Assembly: GCF_003952185.1 (NCBI RefSeq)
Contig: NZ_RXFS01000010.1
Span: forward strand, 241,371 to 305,370
Source of the DNA: Variovorax sp. 679
GTDB lineage: Bacteria > Pseudomonadota > Gammaproteobacteria > Burkholderiales > Burkholderiaceae_C
Length of the DNA: 64,000 bases
Direction of reading: 5' to 3'
The translations under genes were made by a program, and so were the position numbers. Positions within the stretch are counted from its first letter, which is position 1; the number at the start of each line of letters is the position of its first letter. Of this stretch, positions 31,903-39,029 are shown in pieces. The notes under the pieces were generated by a model. That model was not told where the DNA came from and searched no databases. It worked only from the letters and a program-made list of their open reading frames with translations.

Positions 31903-31982
31903 GCCGCGCCGGCCTCAAACCGGAACTCACGGCCGACCCTGCCGGTTTCAGAGCCAGGCTCTAAAACCGGAACGAAGAGATC

Positions 31983-32207
31983 TCACCGCAGTGCATCGAG
32001 CAACTGTCGATGCAACAAGCGCCCAGCCTCCTTACCGTTAGGCCAGTCGTGCCGCTCATGCTCGCGAACAGCGCGCTCCGAGCAACCAGCAGCCTGCGCA
32101 AGACGAGCCTGCGTCCATCCCTTCGCCATGCGGATACGAGCCACATCGGACATGCGTCCGATGGTTCTTTGATAAGCCCCACGAGGGCCTCGGTACTGAC
32201 GAGCCAT
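31983..32207 (-). CDS. Small HTH protein upstream of rep
   Basis: From ATG 32,207 the product has 74 residues. The centre (about 20-55) reads as an XRE-type HTH: VARIRMAKGWTQARLAQAAGCSERAVREHE. It likely binds DNA and may control rep or the intergenic promoters. A TTG at 32,222 is an in-frame alternative start. It is transcribed toward rep. Confidence 0.7.
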   Translation of the reverse strand: MARQYRGPRGAYQRTIGRMSDVARIRMAKGWTQARLAQAAGCSERAVREHERHDWPNGKEAGRLLHRQLLDALR

Positions 32208-32732
32208 AGAGGTGTGTTCCAAAGTGTTTTAAGAACAAGTTAGGCCGCGCTGCGCGCGGCCTCGGTCGGCGCAAGCGCCTGACCTTCGCCGCGCGCACAC
32301 GGCCTCGCGCGCACCGATAGCCCGCGTGCCGGCGCATAGCTGGCATTGAGGGCCGGAGCCCGCAGCCGCTGGCGCTCCCTCGCATGGCAAGCAACCGAGC
32401 AGGCGCACAGGCAGAGCCGCACACGTGCCATGAGCATCTAGCCGCGACGACAAGTCACCAGTCGCGCCAGTCGGCTTCGCCTTGTCGCTTCGCTGTGGCA
32501 CGCCCGGTGCATTTGTCGTCGCTACGCCCGGAAAAGTCCGACCAGCTTGGAACCCCGCAAACACCCCCGTTGACCCCGCGCTTTTGCGAGGGGCGCAACG
32601 GGGGTGTTTTCTATGCGGGGTTCCGGCACTGGCCGGACTTTTCTTGTTGCATGAGCAACCCACCCCCTCCGCCCCCGCCCTGCGGGGGAACGAGGAAGCG
32701 ACTGCTGAAGGTATTACCGAAAGACCCACACC
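32208..32732. other. Non-coding hairpin-rich intergenic region of the inovirus
   Basis: No convincing gene is seen in this 525-bp stretch. It contains GGCCGCGC-TGC-GCGCGGCC (32,243-32,261), GGCGC-AA-GCGCC (32,268-32,279) and a very large hairpin at 32,531-32,641. Filamentous phages keep origins and the packaging signal in such regions. The frames open through it show no ribosome sites and read as shadows. Confidence 0.6.
32531..32641. repeat. 111-bp near-perfect hairpin, candidate packaging signal or origin
   Basis: The two arms match outward from CGC-TTTT-GCG: CAACGGGGGTGT with ACACCCCCGTTG, TGCGGGGTTCC with GGAACCCCGCA, CTGG with CCAG, and CGGACTTTT with AAAAGTCCG. Small interruptions separate the blocks. 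In single-stranded DNA it would fold into a long rod like the morphogenetic signal of filamentous phages. Flanking A and T runs mean a bidirectional terminator is an alternative. Confidence 0.65.
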
Positions 32733-33086
32733 ATGATCGCAGCCAACTACCGCAAGCACCCCGACGCCATGGCGCTGCAACTGCCACTGCCCTTCGGCCG
32801 CCTGCTGGTGTGGGCCACCTCGCGCCCGACGACGAAGGCCCTTCGCGCGATCCGCAGTCTGCGCGGCGCGGCATTCAAGGCTGCAGGGCGCATCAGCTAT
32901 CCCGAGCCAAAGACCACCCCCGACTGGGCGCGCGCGGCAGGCAAGAAGGCGCGCAAGCTGGCTGCACAGGTGAAGAGGGCACAGCGCAAACTGACTGAAC
33001 GCAGCAGCAAGGAACTCACCGGATACGCCGCACACGTGGCCCGGTGCCGCGAAACGCTCAGGACCTACAGCTTCACCCTTCACTGA
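32733..33086 (+). CDS. Hypothetical basic protein
   Basis: The 117-residue frame is rich in Lys, Arg and Ala, with a long helical middle (about residues 62-95). The ribosome site is weak (GAAAG). It lies on the plus strand, convergent with and overlapping the zot-like gene by seven bases. Codon use looks like a real gene in the third-position GC sense, but I recognise no family. It could be a DNA-binding protein. Confidence 0.4.
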   Translation: MIAANYRKHPDAMALQLPLPFGRLLVWATSRPTTKALRAIRSLRGAAFKAAGRISYPEPKTTPDWARAAGKKARKLAAQVKRAQRKLTERSSKELTGYAAHVARCRETLRTYSFTLH

Positions 33087-34462
33087 CCACCGCCGACCTG
33101 AAACGACCACTTCGAGCCAGCCGGCACCCGGGGCTGCGCTGGGGTCTGCTGGAGCGGCGCGGCCGGGGCCGCTGGGACACCTGAACCCTTCGAGCCGTCG
33201 ATGATCATGAGCCCGGGAGGAGCTAGAGGCGTGCCGGCGACTGCATCGTCCGTTCGTGCCTCGCGCCCTCCGCCCCTGATCTGTTCCTGCCTGGTCTGCG
33301 ACACCCGGCCCTCTGACTCATCGGCCGGCCACATCGTGACCAGCGTTTTCCAGTCACCCGCCTCGAGCAGCAGCGTGTCGCGATTCACTCTGACCGTGAC
33401 ACCCACCTCGCGCAGCGTCTCGATGCTGACGCGCTCGATGACACGCGTGTTCCCGTCGAGCCATTCGACAGTGCCCACGAGCTTGTCATGCGAGCGCAGC
33501 AGGCCAGCCAGGCGGACCCTTGCCCCCTTTTGCGTCAGGTCACCGAAATAGCGCTCCGCGGGCGTTCTGTTATCGGGCGCGGCCTCACCCTTGCCCTGAG
33601 CATTTCGTGCGCCTGTAGCGCCCGTGGGCACCGTAGGCGGGCCCTTGCCGCCCCACATCGGTTTGAAACCTAGCGGTAGATCGCCATTCGCTGCGACCGC
33701 AGTCACAGGCTTCGGGTGAAAGTAAGCCCAGAGGTTGTACGCGCCCCAGATGCCGAGCGCGATGGTCAGCGGGACGCCGTATTTGAACGCTGCGCCCTTG
33801 AACACCAGCACGCGGTTGTCGGTGTACGTGTCGGTGTCGGTGTCGGTGCTGACGTGGCTGCTGTACGTACCGAAATACTTCGGGTCGTACTTGTTGAGCT
33901 TGTCGCCGACCTTGACGAATTCATCGTTGCCCTGCCCCTTGTAGACGGTCACGCGGTAATTGCTGTCGCGGCCGAGCGCACTGAGCTTCAGGTACGTGAA
34001 TTTCTGGTCGACACGCCGGCGCCAGAGCGCGAGCACGTCCATGAGCGATTGGCCCATCAGCACGATGGTGATACCACGATGGCCGTGCTCCGTAACGAAC
34101 TGCGTGAGCGCGTCGCTGGGCTTGGTGCGATTGGGCCACCAGTTCTGCGCCTCATCGTAGACGTGCAAAGCGTTATCGCGGGTCTTCTCGATCCACAGGC
34201 CGTCGATCTGTGCGAGCTTGCCGCCGCGCTTCTCCTCACGTGGGCGCATATCTTCACGCGTCAGCGGAAACAGCAACTGCTGCACGCGCTCCAGGGGGAT
34301 ACCGGCGACCTTCGCAATCTTCTCTTGGCACTCGACGGTTTCGAGACCCTCGATGTACGCCACCACCTCGCGGCCCTTCTGCAGCCACGGGATGATGTGC
34401 TTGACCATCGTCTCGTAGCTCTTGCCCGACCTGGGAAGACCTTCAGCGAACAGGATTGCCAT
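33080..34462 (-). CDS. Zot/pI-like morphogenesis ATPase
   Basis: The 460-residue protein has a P-loop GLPRSGKS (residues 8-15) and a Walker B segment HVYDEAQNWW. One transmembrane helix at about 228-250 (YGVPLTIALGIWGAYNLWAYF) leads into a periplasmic C-terminal half rich in Pro and Gly. This is the Zot domain of filamentous phage pI, which drives assembly and extrusion at the inner membrane. Despite the family name there is no evidence here for toxin activity. A TDTDTDTYTD run precedes the helix. It is the last gene of the structural operon. Confidence 0.93.
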   Translation of the reverse strand: MAILFAEGLPRSGKSYETMVKHIIPWLQKGREVVAYIEGLETVECQEKIAKVAGIPLERVQQLLFPLTREDMRPREEKRGGKLAQIDGLWIEKTRDNALHVYDEAQNWWPNRTKPSDALTQFVTEHGHRGITIVLMGQSLMDVLALWRRRVDQKFTYLKLSALGRDSNYRVTVYKGQGNDEFVKVGDKLNKYDPKYFGTYSSHVSTDTDTDTYTDNRVLVFKGAAFKYGVPLTIALGIWGAYNLWAYFHPKPVTAVAANGDLPLGFKPMWGGKGPPTVPTGATGARNAQGKGEAAPDNRTPAERYFGDLTQKGARVRLAGLLRSHDKLVGTVEWLDGNTRVIERVSIETLREVGVTVRVNRDTLLLEAGDWKTLVTMWPADESEGRVSQTRQEQIRGGGREARTDDAVAGTPLAPPGLMIIDGSKGSGVPAAPAAPLQQTPAQPRVPAGSKWSFQVGGGQ

Positions 34463-34468
34463 GTCAGG

Positions 34469-34774
34469 TCACCACTGGAACAGCGTGAGGAACTTGCGCA
34501 GCATGCGGAAGGCGTAGCCCGCACCGATGATGGCCAGCGCCTGGGGCACGCCGCACTGCGTCGCGATCCACAGAACACCGCCGTCCATGCCGGACCACAT
34601 GGACTGCAAACCGCCCGACAGCCACGCCGGAATGGGGATCGCGGTGATCAACGCGACAGCGGCACTGATGACGGCATCGGCGAACGCGATGAACGCGTCC
34701 TGCACGAATTGCCAGATGGCCAGGAAGACGGCCTTGATCGCGTTCCACAGCCAATCGGTCAGTTGCTGAAGCAT
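34469..34774 (-). CDS. Minor coat protein, DUF2523 (pVI-like)
   Basis: The 101-residue protein has three hydrophobic segments (about residues 10-45, 62-75 and 78-98) and matches DUF2523. These pVI-like proteins cap the adsorption end of filamentous virions together with pIII. It lies between the adsorption-protein and zot-like genes, the standard inovirus order. Spacing to both neighbours is short. Confidence 0.85.
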   Translation of the reverse strand: MLQQLTDWLWNAIKAVFLAIWQFVQDAFIAFADAVISAAVALITAIPIPAWLSGGLQSMWSGMDGGVLWIATQCGVPQALAIIGAGYAFRMLRKFLTLFQW

Positions 34775-34785
34775 GCTGGCGACCC

Positions 34786-36324
34786 TCAGTTGTCTACTGC
34801 AATGCGGAAGGCCATGAACGCGGCCACGACCATCAGGACCGTCTTTACGATGGCCAGCACGTTCGTCGCGAACGACGTCGACCAGATGTCGAAATTGAGT
34901 GCAACGGTCCTACCGAAGATGCTGATGCTGCCGCTGCTGACAGGCGGGCTGCCACCACCGGCAACGCTGAAGAAGTTACCCACAGCGCCGCCAAGCGGAG
35001 ACTGCTGGAGGTTGTTCTTTGCGTCACCAAGCACCTGCTGCATGGTGCGGCCCTTCGCGGTGTAGAGATCTCCGGCGTTCGTTCCACCAGGTGTGCCGCC
35101 GCAGCCTGCCGCGCTGGGGTTCTGCTGGCATGCGCCGCCAGTCTGGCCACCGACCTGCGCACCGTTGCCGCCGCACTGAGTCGAGGTGGGATTGGCCTTG
35201 CAGAAATCGGACTGACTCTGCGTGCTGCTGTTCGTCTGCTGGCAACCCGGCTTGCCGTTCACCACAGAGCCTGGAGGGCAACTGCCGGGAAGAATGATCG
35301 AGCCGCTTCCATCCGTGGCCGTCGTGGTCGTCGTGTTCGTAGTCGTGCACTGGCCACCGCTGCACACCGTGTTGCCGGTCGTGCTGTTCGTCGTCGTGTT
35401 GCCGCTAGCGTCGGTCGAGGACGTAACGCCGCTACCCGGCGACGATGACCACTTGACGCCGCTGTTCGACGCACTCGACGGCGCGCACATGTCTCTGCCG
35501 TTGACCTGGCCAGGAAACGTACCCGGGGGACACGGTGCGGGCGCAGCGGTGTTCGGGTCAGGCTTCGGAGGAGCCTGCGGCGGGTCCGTGCCAGGCACAG
35601 GCAGCGACGAGGGCATGGGGTTGGTCTTAGTCGTGCCATCACCAGCACCCTGCGTGCTTGGCGAGCATTTGCCGTTATCCGGCGCGAGGTCACCGGTGAA
35701 CACACCCCCGCCAGTGCACCGCCACCACCCGCCCTGCGCCTGCGTGCACTCCGACGGCTCTACCTTGACGACACACCGACCACCACCAGCAGAGCTGTAC
35801 TTGTTGCAGAGATAGAAGGTGGACTGCGCAGGCAGGCCGAGCGCATCACCCGTGTCGTGCCACCAGTCTCCAGCAGACGTGCCCTTGATACTGGCGCACT
35901 GCGCCTGCTTCGCATCGATGCACGAGCCATTCAACTCAGAATAGCCAGTGCTGCACTGGCACGCGCCAGCACCATCAGCCGCGCTGTTCGCAGGACACTG
36001 CATCTGCGAAGCAACGTAGTAGTTACCATCGCTGAAGGTGTCATACGCCGCGCCGTTGACATACCTGGTCACGACTGCCGAACCAGTCGTAGACGACGTT
36101 GCATTGCAAGCGGTCAAACCAAAGGTGAAGCTAGGCTGATTGGCAAACTGCGCCTGAAGGGCAGGCACATAGCCCTGGCATGCCGCCTGCATGGCCGAGT
36201 AGCGCTCACTGGGCGCGGCAGAACGCGTCCAATAGCTGTCACCGGGCACCATGGGAACAGACGCATGTGCCGAACCAACGCAAAACACCAGGCAAGACAG
36301 CAGGAGCGAAGCGAGCCTAGACAT
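34786..36324 (-). CDS. Adsorption (pIII-like) attachment protein
   Basis: From ATG 36,324 the 512-residue protein has a signal peptide (MSRLASLLLSCLVFCVGSAHA), a cysteine-rich N-terminal part, a middle of Pro-, Gly-, Ser- and Thr-rich linkers (TTTNTTTTTATDGSG) and a C-terminal membrane anchor (VLAIVKTVLMVVAAFMAF). This is the architecture of pIII: receptor-binding domains, flexible linkers and a virion anchor. The probable receptor is a pilus, but the sequence does not say which. Confidence 0.88.
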   Translation of the reverse strand: MSRLASLLLSCLVFCVGSAHASVPMVPGDSYWTRSAAPSERYSAMQAACQGYVPALQAQFANQPSFTFGLTACNATSSTTGSAVVTRYVNGAAYDTFSDGNYYVASQMQCPANSAADGAGACQCSTGYSELNGSCIDAKQAQCASIKGTSAGDWWHDTGDALGLPAQSTFYLCNKYSSAGGGRCVVKVEPSECTQAQGGWWRCTGGGVFTGDLAPDNGKCSPSTQGAGDGTTKTNPMPSSLPVPGTDPPQAPPKPDPNTAAPAPCPPGTFPGQVNGRDMCAPSSASNSGVKWSSSPGSGVTSSTDASGNTTTNSTTGNTVCSGGQCTTTNTTTTTATDGSGSIILPGSCPPGSVVNGKPGCQQTNSSTQSQSDFCKANPTSTQCGGNGAQVGGQTGGACQQNPSAAGCGGTPGGTNAGDLYTAKGRTMQQVLGDAKNNLQQSPLGGAVGNFFSVAGGGSPPVSSGSISIFGRTVALNFDIWSTSFATNVLAIVKTVLMVVAAFMAFRIAVDN

Positions 36325-36452
36325 TCCACATCCCGGCGACGCACGCAGCGCCGCAGCACACACCGCAGAAGAAAGCAAAGATGAGCCACATAGCGCAGTA
36401 CCTCCTCGAAGATGCTCTGCTATGTGCCCCGACCGAAGCCGGGGCAGGTGCA

Positions 36453-36680
36453 TCAGCCGCGAATGAAACCGAGCACCTTCTTCGCGCCCCAGCCGGCCAC
36501 CTTGGGGATGATCATCAGCGCCGCGATGGCCAGCACTGCGGTCACGACGGTGCCGAAGTCCACAGCAGCGGTGAGCGTGCTGAAGTCAGGACCAGCGGCG
36601 AAGGCGGGAACGCCACCGACCAGCGAAGCGAGCGCAACGGCACCCTTGTTCTTGCGAACGATGCGAGCAAACTTGTTCAT
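36453..36680 (-). CDS. Major coat protein (pVIII-like)
   Basis: The 75-residue precursor has a basic start, a signal peptide cleaved after AFA (residue 28) and a mature part of 47 residues. The mature part has a short amphipathic start (AGPDFSTLTAAVD), one transmembrane helix (VVTAVLAIAALMIIPKV) and a basic tail (KKVLGFIRG) that faces DNA. AGAGGAG precedes the ATG at 36,680. It would coat the virion in thousands of copies and is probably the most expressed phage gene. Confidence 0.92.
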   Translation of the reverse strand: MNKFARIVRKNKGAVALASLVGGVPAFAAGPDFSTLTAAVDFGTVVTAVLAIAALMIIPKVAGWGAKKVLGFIRG

Positions 36681-36774
36681 GGATAACTCCTCTGTTGAAC
36701 AGGTGGCCCGGGACTCCGGGACGACACCGATGAACGCCGGGCGTCTCACGACGATGCGACGCTCATCGCTGCTG

Positions 36775-37014
36775 TCACGACCTGATGGACCGAAGAACAA
36801 CACCGACATACCAACCGATGACGAAAGAACCGACGACGAGGGTGAAGCCGACCGACCAGGCTGCTGCGAAGTCGGCAGGCGCAGGGAAAGAAATACCAGT
36901 GACTGCGCTCAGCTCCGAGCCAGTGATCAGCACCACGGGACACGTGGACAGGTCCGCAGGCTGCGAAGGCGCGGCAGTGATAGCACCGCTGGCATCGGGC
37001 TGGGCGCAGATCAT
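36775..37014 (-). CDS. Minor coat-like protein (pVII/pIX position)
   Basis: The 79-residue protein starts at ATG 37,014 behind GAGGATCAA, overlapping the stop of the preceding small gene (ATGA). It has an N-terminal soluble part with two cysteines and the motif SQPADLSTCPVVLITGSEL, seen in related inovirus proteins, then one transmembrane helix (AWSVGFTLVVGSFVIGWYVGVV). It likely caps the virion start end. Confidence 0.75.
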   Translation of the reverse strand: MICAQPDASGAITAAPSQPADLSTCPVVLITGSELSAVTGISFPAPADFAAAWSVGFTLVVGSFVIGWYVGVVLRSIRS

Positions 37015-37172
37015 TTGATCCTCGGCACGTCAGCGTGTACGCGACGACGAGCACGCTCGATGCGTTCGCGTCTCTCAGCGCGCTCACCGTCGATCCACAT
37101 GAGCGCAACGACAGCCACCGCCAGCAGGAAGCCAGCGAGGCCGAATGCAAGGGCGATGGCTGGCGTGAGCAT
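37011..37172 (-). CDS. 53-residue membrane protein (pVII/pIX-like)
   Basis: The frame starts at ATG 37,172, overlapping the ssDNA-binding protein stop (TGATG), and ends in a TGA at 37,011-37,013 that overlaps the next ATG. One helix (about residues 4-26) is followed by a strongly charged tail of Arg and Glu. The overlaps at both ends show it is translated with its neighbours. Size and topology suit a minor coat protein. Confidence 0.75.
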   Translation of the reverse strand: MLTPAIALAFGLAGFLLAVAVVALMWIDGERAERRERIERARRRVHADVPRIK

Positions 37173-37501
37173 CACGAGGCCTTCGGTGCTTGCGGCTGCT
37201 GCGGCACGCGGCCTGAGGCGGGCACGAAGCCGGTGAGCATGGAGACGATGTCACCCTTGGCGTCGCCGAAGTCGGGCACACGCAGGGAGAACGTGGCCGC
37301 GAACAGACCAACCTTCATCTGATCGCGCAGTTCGGGCATCACCTGATCGCTGCGCAGCGTACCCACGGTGATGACGCCGCCCTTTTCATCGCGCAGCACG
37401 CAGCGAGCGGCAAAGTGGTTGTAGTCCTTGCCGGTCCGCTTGCTGGTGCGGACTTCGTTCTCGATAGCGAGAACTTCGAGGATGGAACTGAATTGCGACA
37501 T
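37172..37501 (-). CDS. Single-stranded DNA-binding protein (pV-like)
   Basis: The 109-residue protein has the small OB-fold pattern of inovirus ssDNA-binding proteins: VRTSKRTGKDYNHFAARCVL with basic and aromatic residues, then two further strands and a proline-rich acidic-poor tail. It would coat new single strands and hand them to the assembly machine. It is the first gene of the structural operon, and its stop overlaps the next start. AGGAGT precedes the start. Confidence 0.82.
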   Translation of the reverse strand: MSQFSSILEVLAIENEVRTSKRTGKDYNHFAARCVLRDEKGGVITVGTLRSDQVMPELRDQMKVGLFAATFSLRVPDFGDAKGDIVSMLTGFVPASGRVPQQPQAPKAS

Positions 37502-37547
37502 GGTTGACTCCTAAATGACCGCATGTAGCGGCGGGCTCTAGCGACGT

Positions 37548-37642
37548 GCTAGCGGTGAGAGCCCTGCCATCAGGAGTACGTCGTGCCGCCCTTTGGCAAC
37601 GACCTGTCCCGTCATGGGCTAGGCAAGGCCCTCACCGCTAGC
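37548..37642. repeat. Large imperfect hairpin upstream of the ssDNA-binding gene
   Basis: GCTAGCGGTGAGAGCC (37,548-37,563) and GGCCCTCACCGCTAGC (37,627-37,642) match at 15 of 16 positions. The 63-base loop holds an inner GTCGT/ACGAC stem. It fills most of the 209-bp gap between the methylase-like and ssDNA-binding genes, where an origin, packaging site or regulated leader may lie. Confidence 0.6.
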
Positions 37643-37710
37643 GCGTCAGAAGAGACGCCGTTGCGTCCAGAACTCCCGGCGACGAATCAGGGACCAGCGT
37701 TGAGAAGGGG

Positions 37711-38496
37711 TCACAGCGCACCCCACTGAGCAGCCATCGCCTGCGCGATGCCCTGCCTAGTCGTACTGCGACGACGCCAACGATCCGGGCCGGGCGACTC
37801 GCGATGAACCACTGACCACTCCGCGTGCTCACGCGTACGCGGCTTCGGAGGAGTGAGCATCCTGGTAGGCTTGAGCGGCGGAAGACCGATCAGCTCCAGC
37901 CCGGTGGCCTTGAACTCGGGATCACCGAACCAGTACGGCTGCACCACCTGCCGAGGACCCGGCTTGATCAGCTCCCGGGCATAGCGATGCATCACCGGGT
38001 TCTCTATGGCCTTGAGCGGGATCGGCGCATCACGCAGCTCGCGGTAGAACGCTGCAGCCTCCTCTAGCTCAGCCCACATCTGCGCCTTTGTCTTCCCCGC
38101 GGGAGGCCGATGCAACCAGCGCACACCACTGTTTGCAAGCCTGGTGCAGGTGGGATGCGCAACCATCAGATCGAAACCGAGGTCCAGCACGTGCCGCACA
38201 TCACCCTGGATATGCCAGGCGGGATCACCCTCTGTCGGCAGCAGATCACACGACCATGCGTGATGGCCAGCGGCTCGAAAAGCAGCACTCACGCGGCCGC
38301 TGTATTCGCACGCCACGAGCACCCTCAAGGGTGTGCCCGCCTGCTGGCCGGAGGCCGAGGGAGCGGCCAAGCTCGGCGCGACCTCGTTTACCTCTTGCGA
38401 GGCACCAGCAGGGGGGCACTCAGGACGCTGCGCGAACGCAGCGAAGGAGATTTGCATTCCCGATCCGGGAAACTGCGAGATTGGGGTGATAGCCAT
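37711..38496 (-). CDS. Cytosine-methyltransferase-like protein
   Basis: From ATG 38,496 (AGGAGC upstream) the product has 261 residues. The core begins at about residue 57 with RVLVACEYSGRVSAAFRAAGH, a SAM-binding glycine loop. SCDLLP follows, then DLMVAHPTCTRLANSG, where the cysteine is in the position of the PCQ nucleophile of C5 methylases. Such proteins are common in phages and are usually annotated as cytosine methyltransferases without proof. About 55 N-terminal residues are extra and could indicate a later start. It is divergent from an HTH gene. Confidence 0.65.
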   Translation of the reverse strand: MAITPISQFPGSGMQISFAAFAQRPECPPAGASQEVNEVAPSLAAPSASGQQAGTPLRVLVACEYSGRVSAAFRAAGHHAWSCDLLPTEGDPAWHIQGDVRHVLDLGFDLMVAHPTCTRLANSGVRWLHRPPAGKTKAQMWAELEEAAAFYRELRDAPIPLKAIENPVMHRYARELIKPGPRQVVQPYWFGDPEFKATGLELIGLPPLKPTRMLTPPKPRTREHAEWSVVHRESPGPDRWRRRSTTRQGIAQAMAAQWGAL

Positions 38497-38519
38497 GGCC
38501 GCTCCTAGAATGAGCAATC

Positions 38520-38583
38520 TGCAACCTATAGCAAACTGCAACACCCCGAGAGTACATCACCATGTCGCAACTTGCAACACCCC
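38520..38583. promoter_or_regulatory. TGCAAC operator repeats in the divergent control region
   Basis: TGCAACACCCC occurs exactly at 38,537-38,547 and 38,573-38,583, 36 bp apart, and a further TGCAAC lies at 38,520-38,525. They cover the gap between the methylase-like and HTH genes and run into the HTH coding start. They are likely binding sites for that HTH protein. Confidence 0.55.
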
Positions 38584-38942
38584 TTACCGTCGCCGAACTC
38601 ATCGAAGCCGCCGCTGCCGTCGCAGGGAGCCAGGTCAAGCTCGCCGCCCTCCTAGAGACGACAGCCCCAACGCTGATACAGATGAAACAAGGGAAGCGGC
38701 CATGTAACTGGCGGGTGCGAGGAAAGCTCCGTGCCGTACTGGGCGAAGACCCCGCAAGAGCATTCATCACTGCCATGGCCGAAGACCTTGAGCAGTCAGA
38801 AAACGCAGACGAAAAAAAAGCCGCCGATGGCTTTAGAGCCATGCTGGCAGCTTTCCCCGACGATGAAAAAAGCCCCGTCAATCCGAAGATCAACGGGGCT
38901 TCATCAACTTGGCGGAACCGGAGGGATTCGAACCCTCGATGA
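38562..38942 (+). CDS. Small HTH regulator whose C-terminus is created by integration
   Basis: The 126-residue product has an HTH-like N-terminus (about residues 10-50: VAELIEAAAAVAGSQVKLAALLETTAPTLIQMKQG) of the Cro/YdaS style and an acidic middle. The last 16 residues are read from the att repeat and across the antisense of tRNA-Ser. In the excised circle the frame would run instead into the sequence right of attL, to a TAA at 30,134-30,136. It probably represses the divergent phage operon, using the TGCAAC repeats. Confidence 0.7.
   Translation: MSQLATPLTVAELIEAAAAVAGSQVKLAALLETTAPTLIQMKQGKRPCNWRVRGKLRAVLGEDPARAFITAMAEDLEQSENADEKKAADGFRAMLAAFPDDEKSPVNPKINGASSTWRNRRDSNPR
38870..38901 (-). 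terminator. Terminator downstream of tRNA-Ser, half phage-derived
   Basis: On the minus strand the tRNA is followed by AAGCCCCGT / ACGGGGCTT arms (38,870-38,878 and 38,893-38,901), an inner ATC/GAT pairing and a T run. One arm is in the att core; the other is phage DNA. Integration thus replaces the lost host half of the tRNA terminator. Confidence 0.75.
38893..38922. repeat. Right attachment repeat (attR) overlapping tRNA-Ser
   Basis: Thirty bases identical to 30,000-30,029. The last 13 bases (38,910-38,922) are the 3' end of tRNA-Ser including CCA; the rest lies downstream of the tRNA. The tRNA is left intact by integration. Confidence 0.85.
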
Positions 38943-39002
38943 GGCTCTACACCCCATACTCCCTTAGCAGGGGAGCACCTTCGGCCACTCGGTCACAGTT
39001 CC
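38910..39002 (-). tRNA. tRNA-Ser (anticodon GCT)
   Basis: The 93-nt minus-strand gene has acceptor arms GGAACTG and CGGTTCC, an anticodon loop CTGCTAA with anticodon GCT, the long variable arm typical of serine tRNA, a GGTTCGAAT T-loop and encoded CCA. It reads AGC/AGT serine codons. Its 3' end is the integration site of the neighbouring inovirus. Confidence 0.95.
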
Positions 39003-39029
39003 TGAAAGAAGCCGAGATTATGCCACTAC

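Noticed and set aside
32229..33110. Minus-strand open frame of 293 codons across the inovirus intergenic region
   Set aside because: It runs through the large hairpins, is rich in Cys, Arg and Gly, and lacks a ribosome site; read as non-coding.
33080..34462. Zonula occludens toxin
   Set aside because: The name is inherited from the CTX phage homologue. The visible parts are the phage assembly ATPase and a membrane anchor; nothing supports a toxin.
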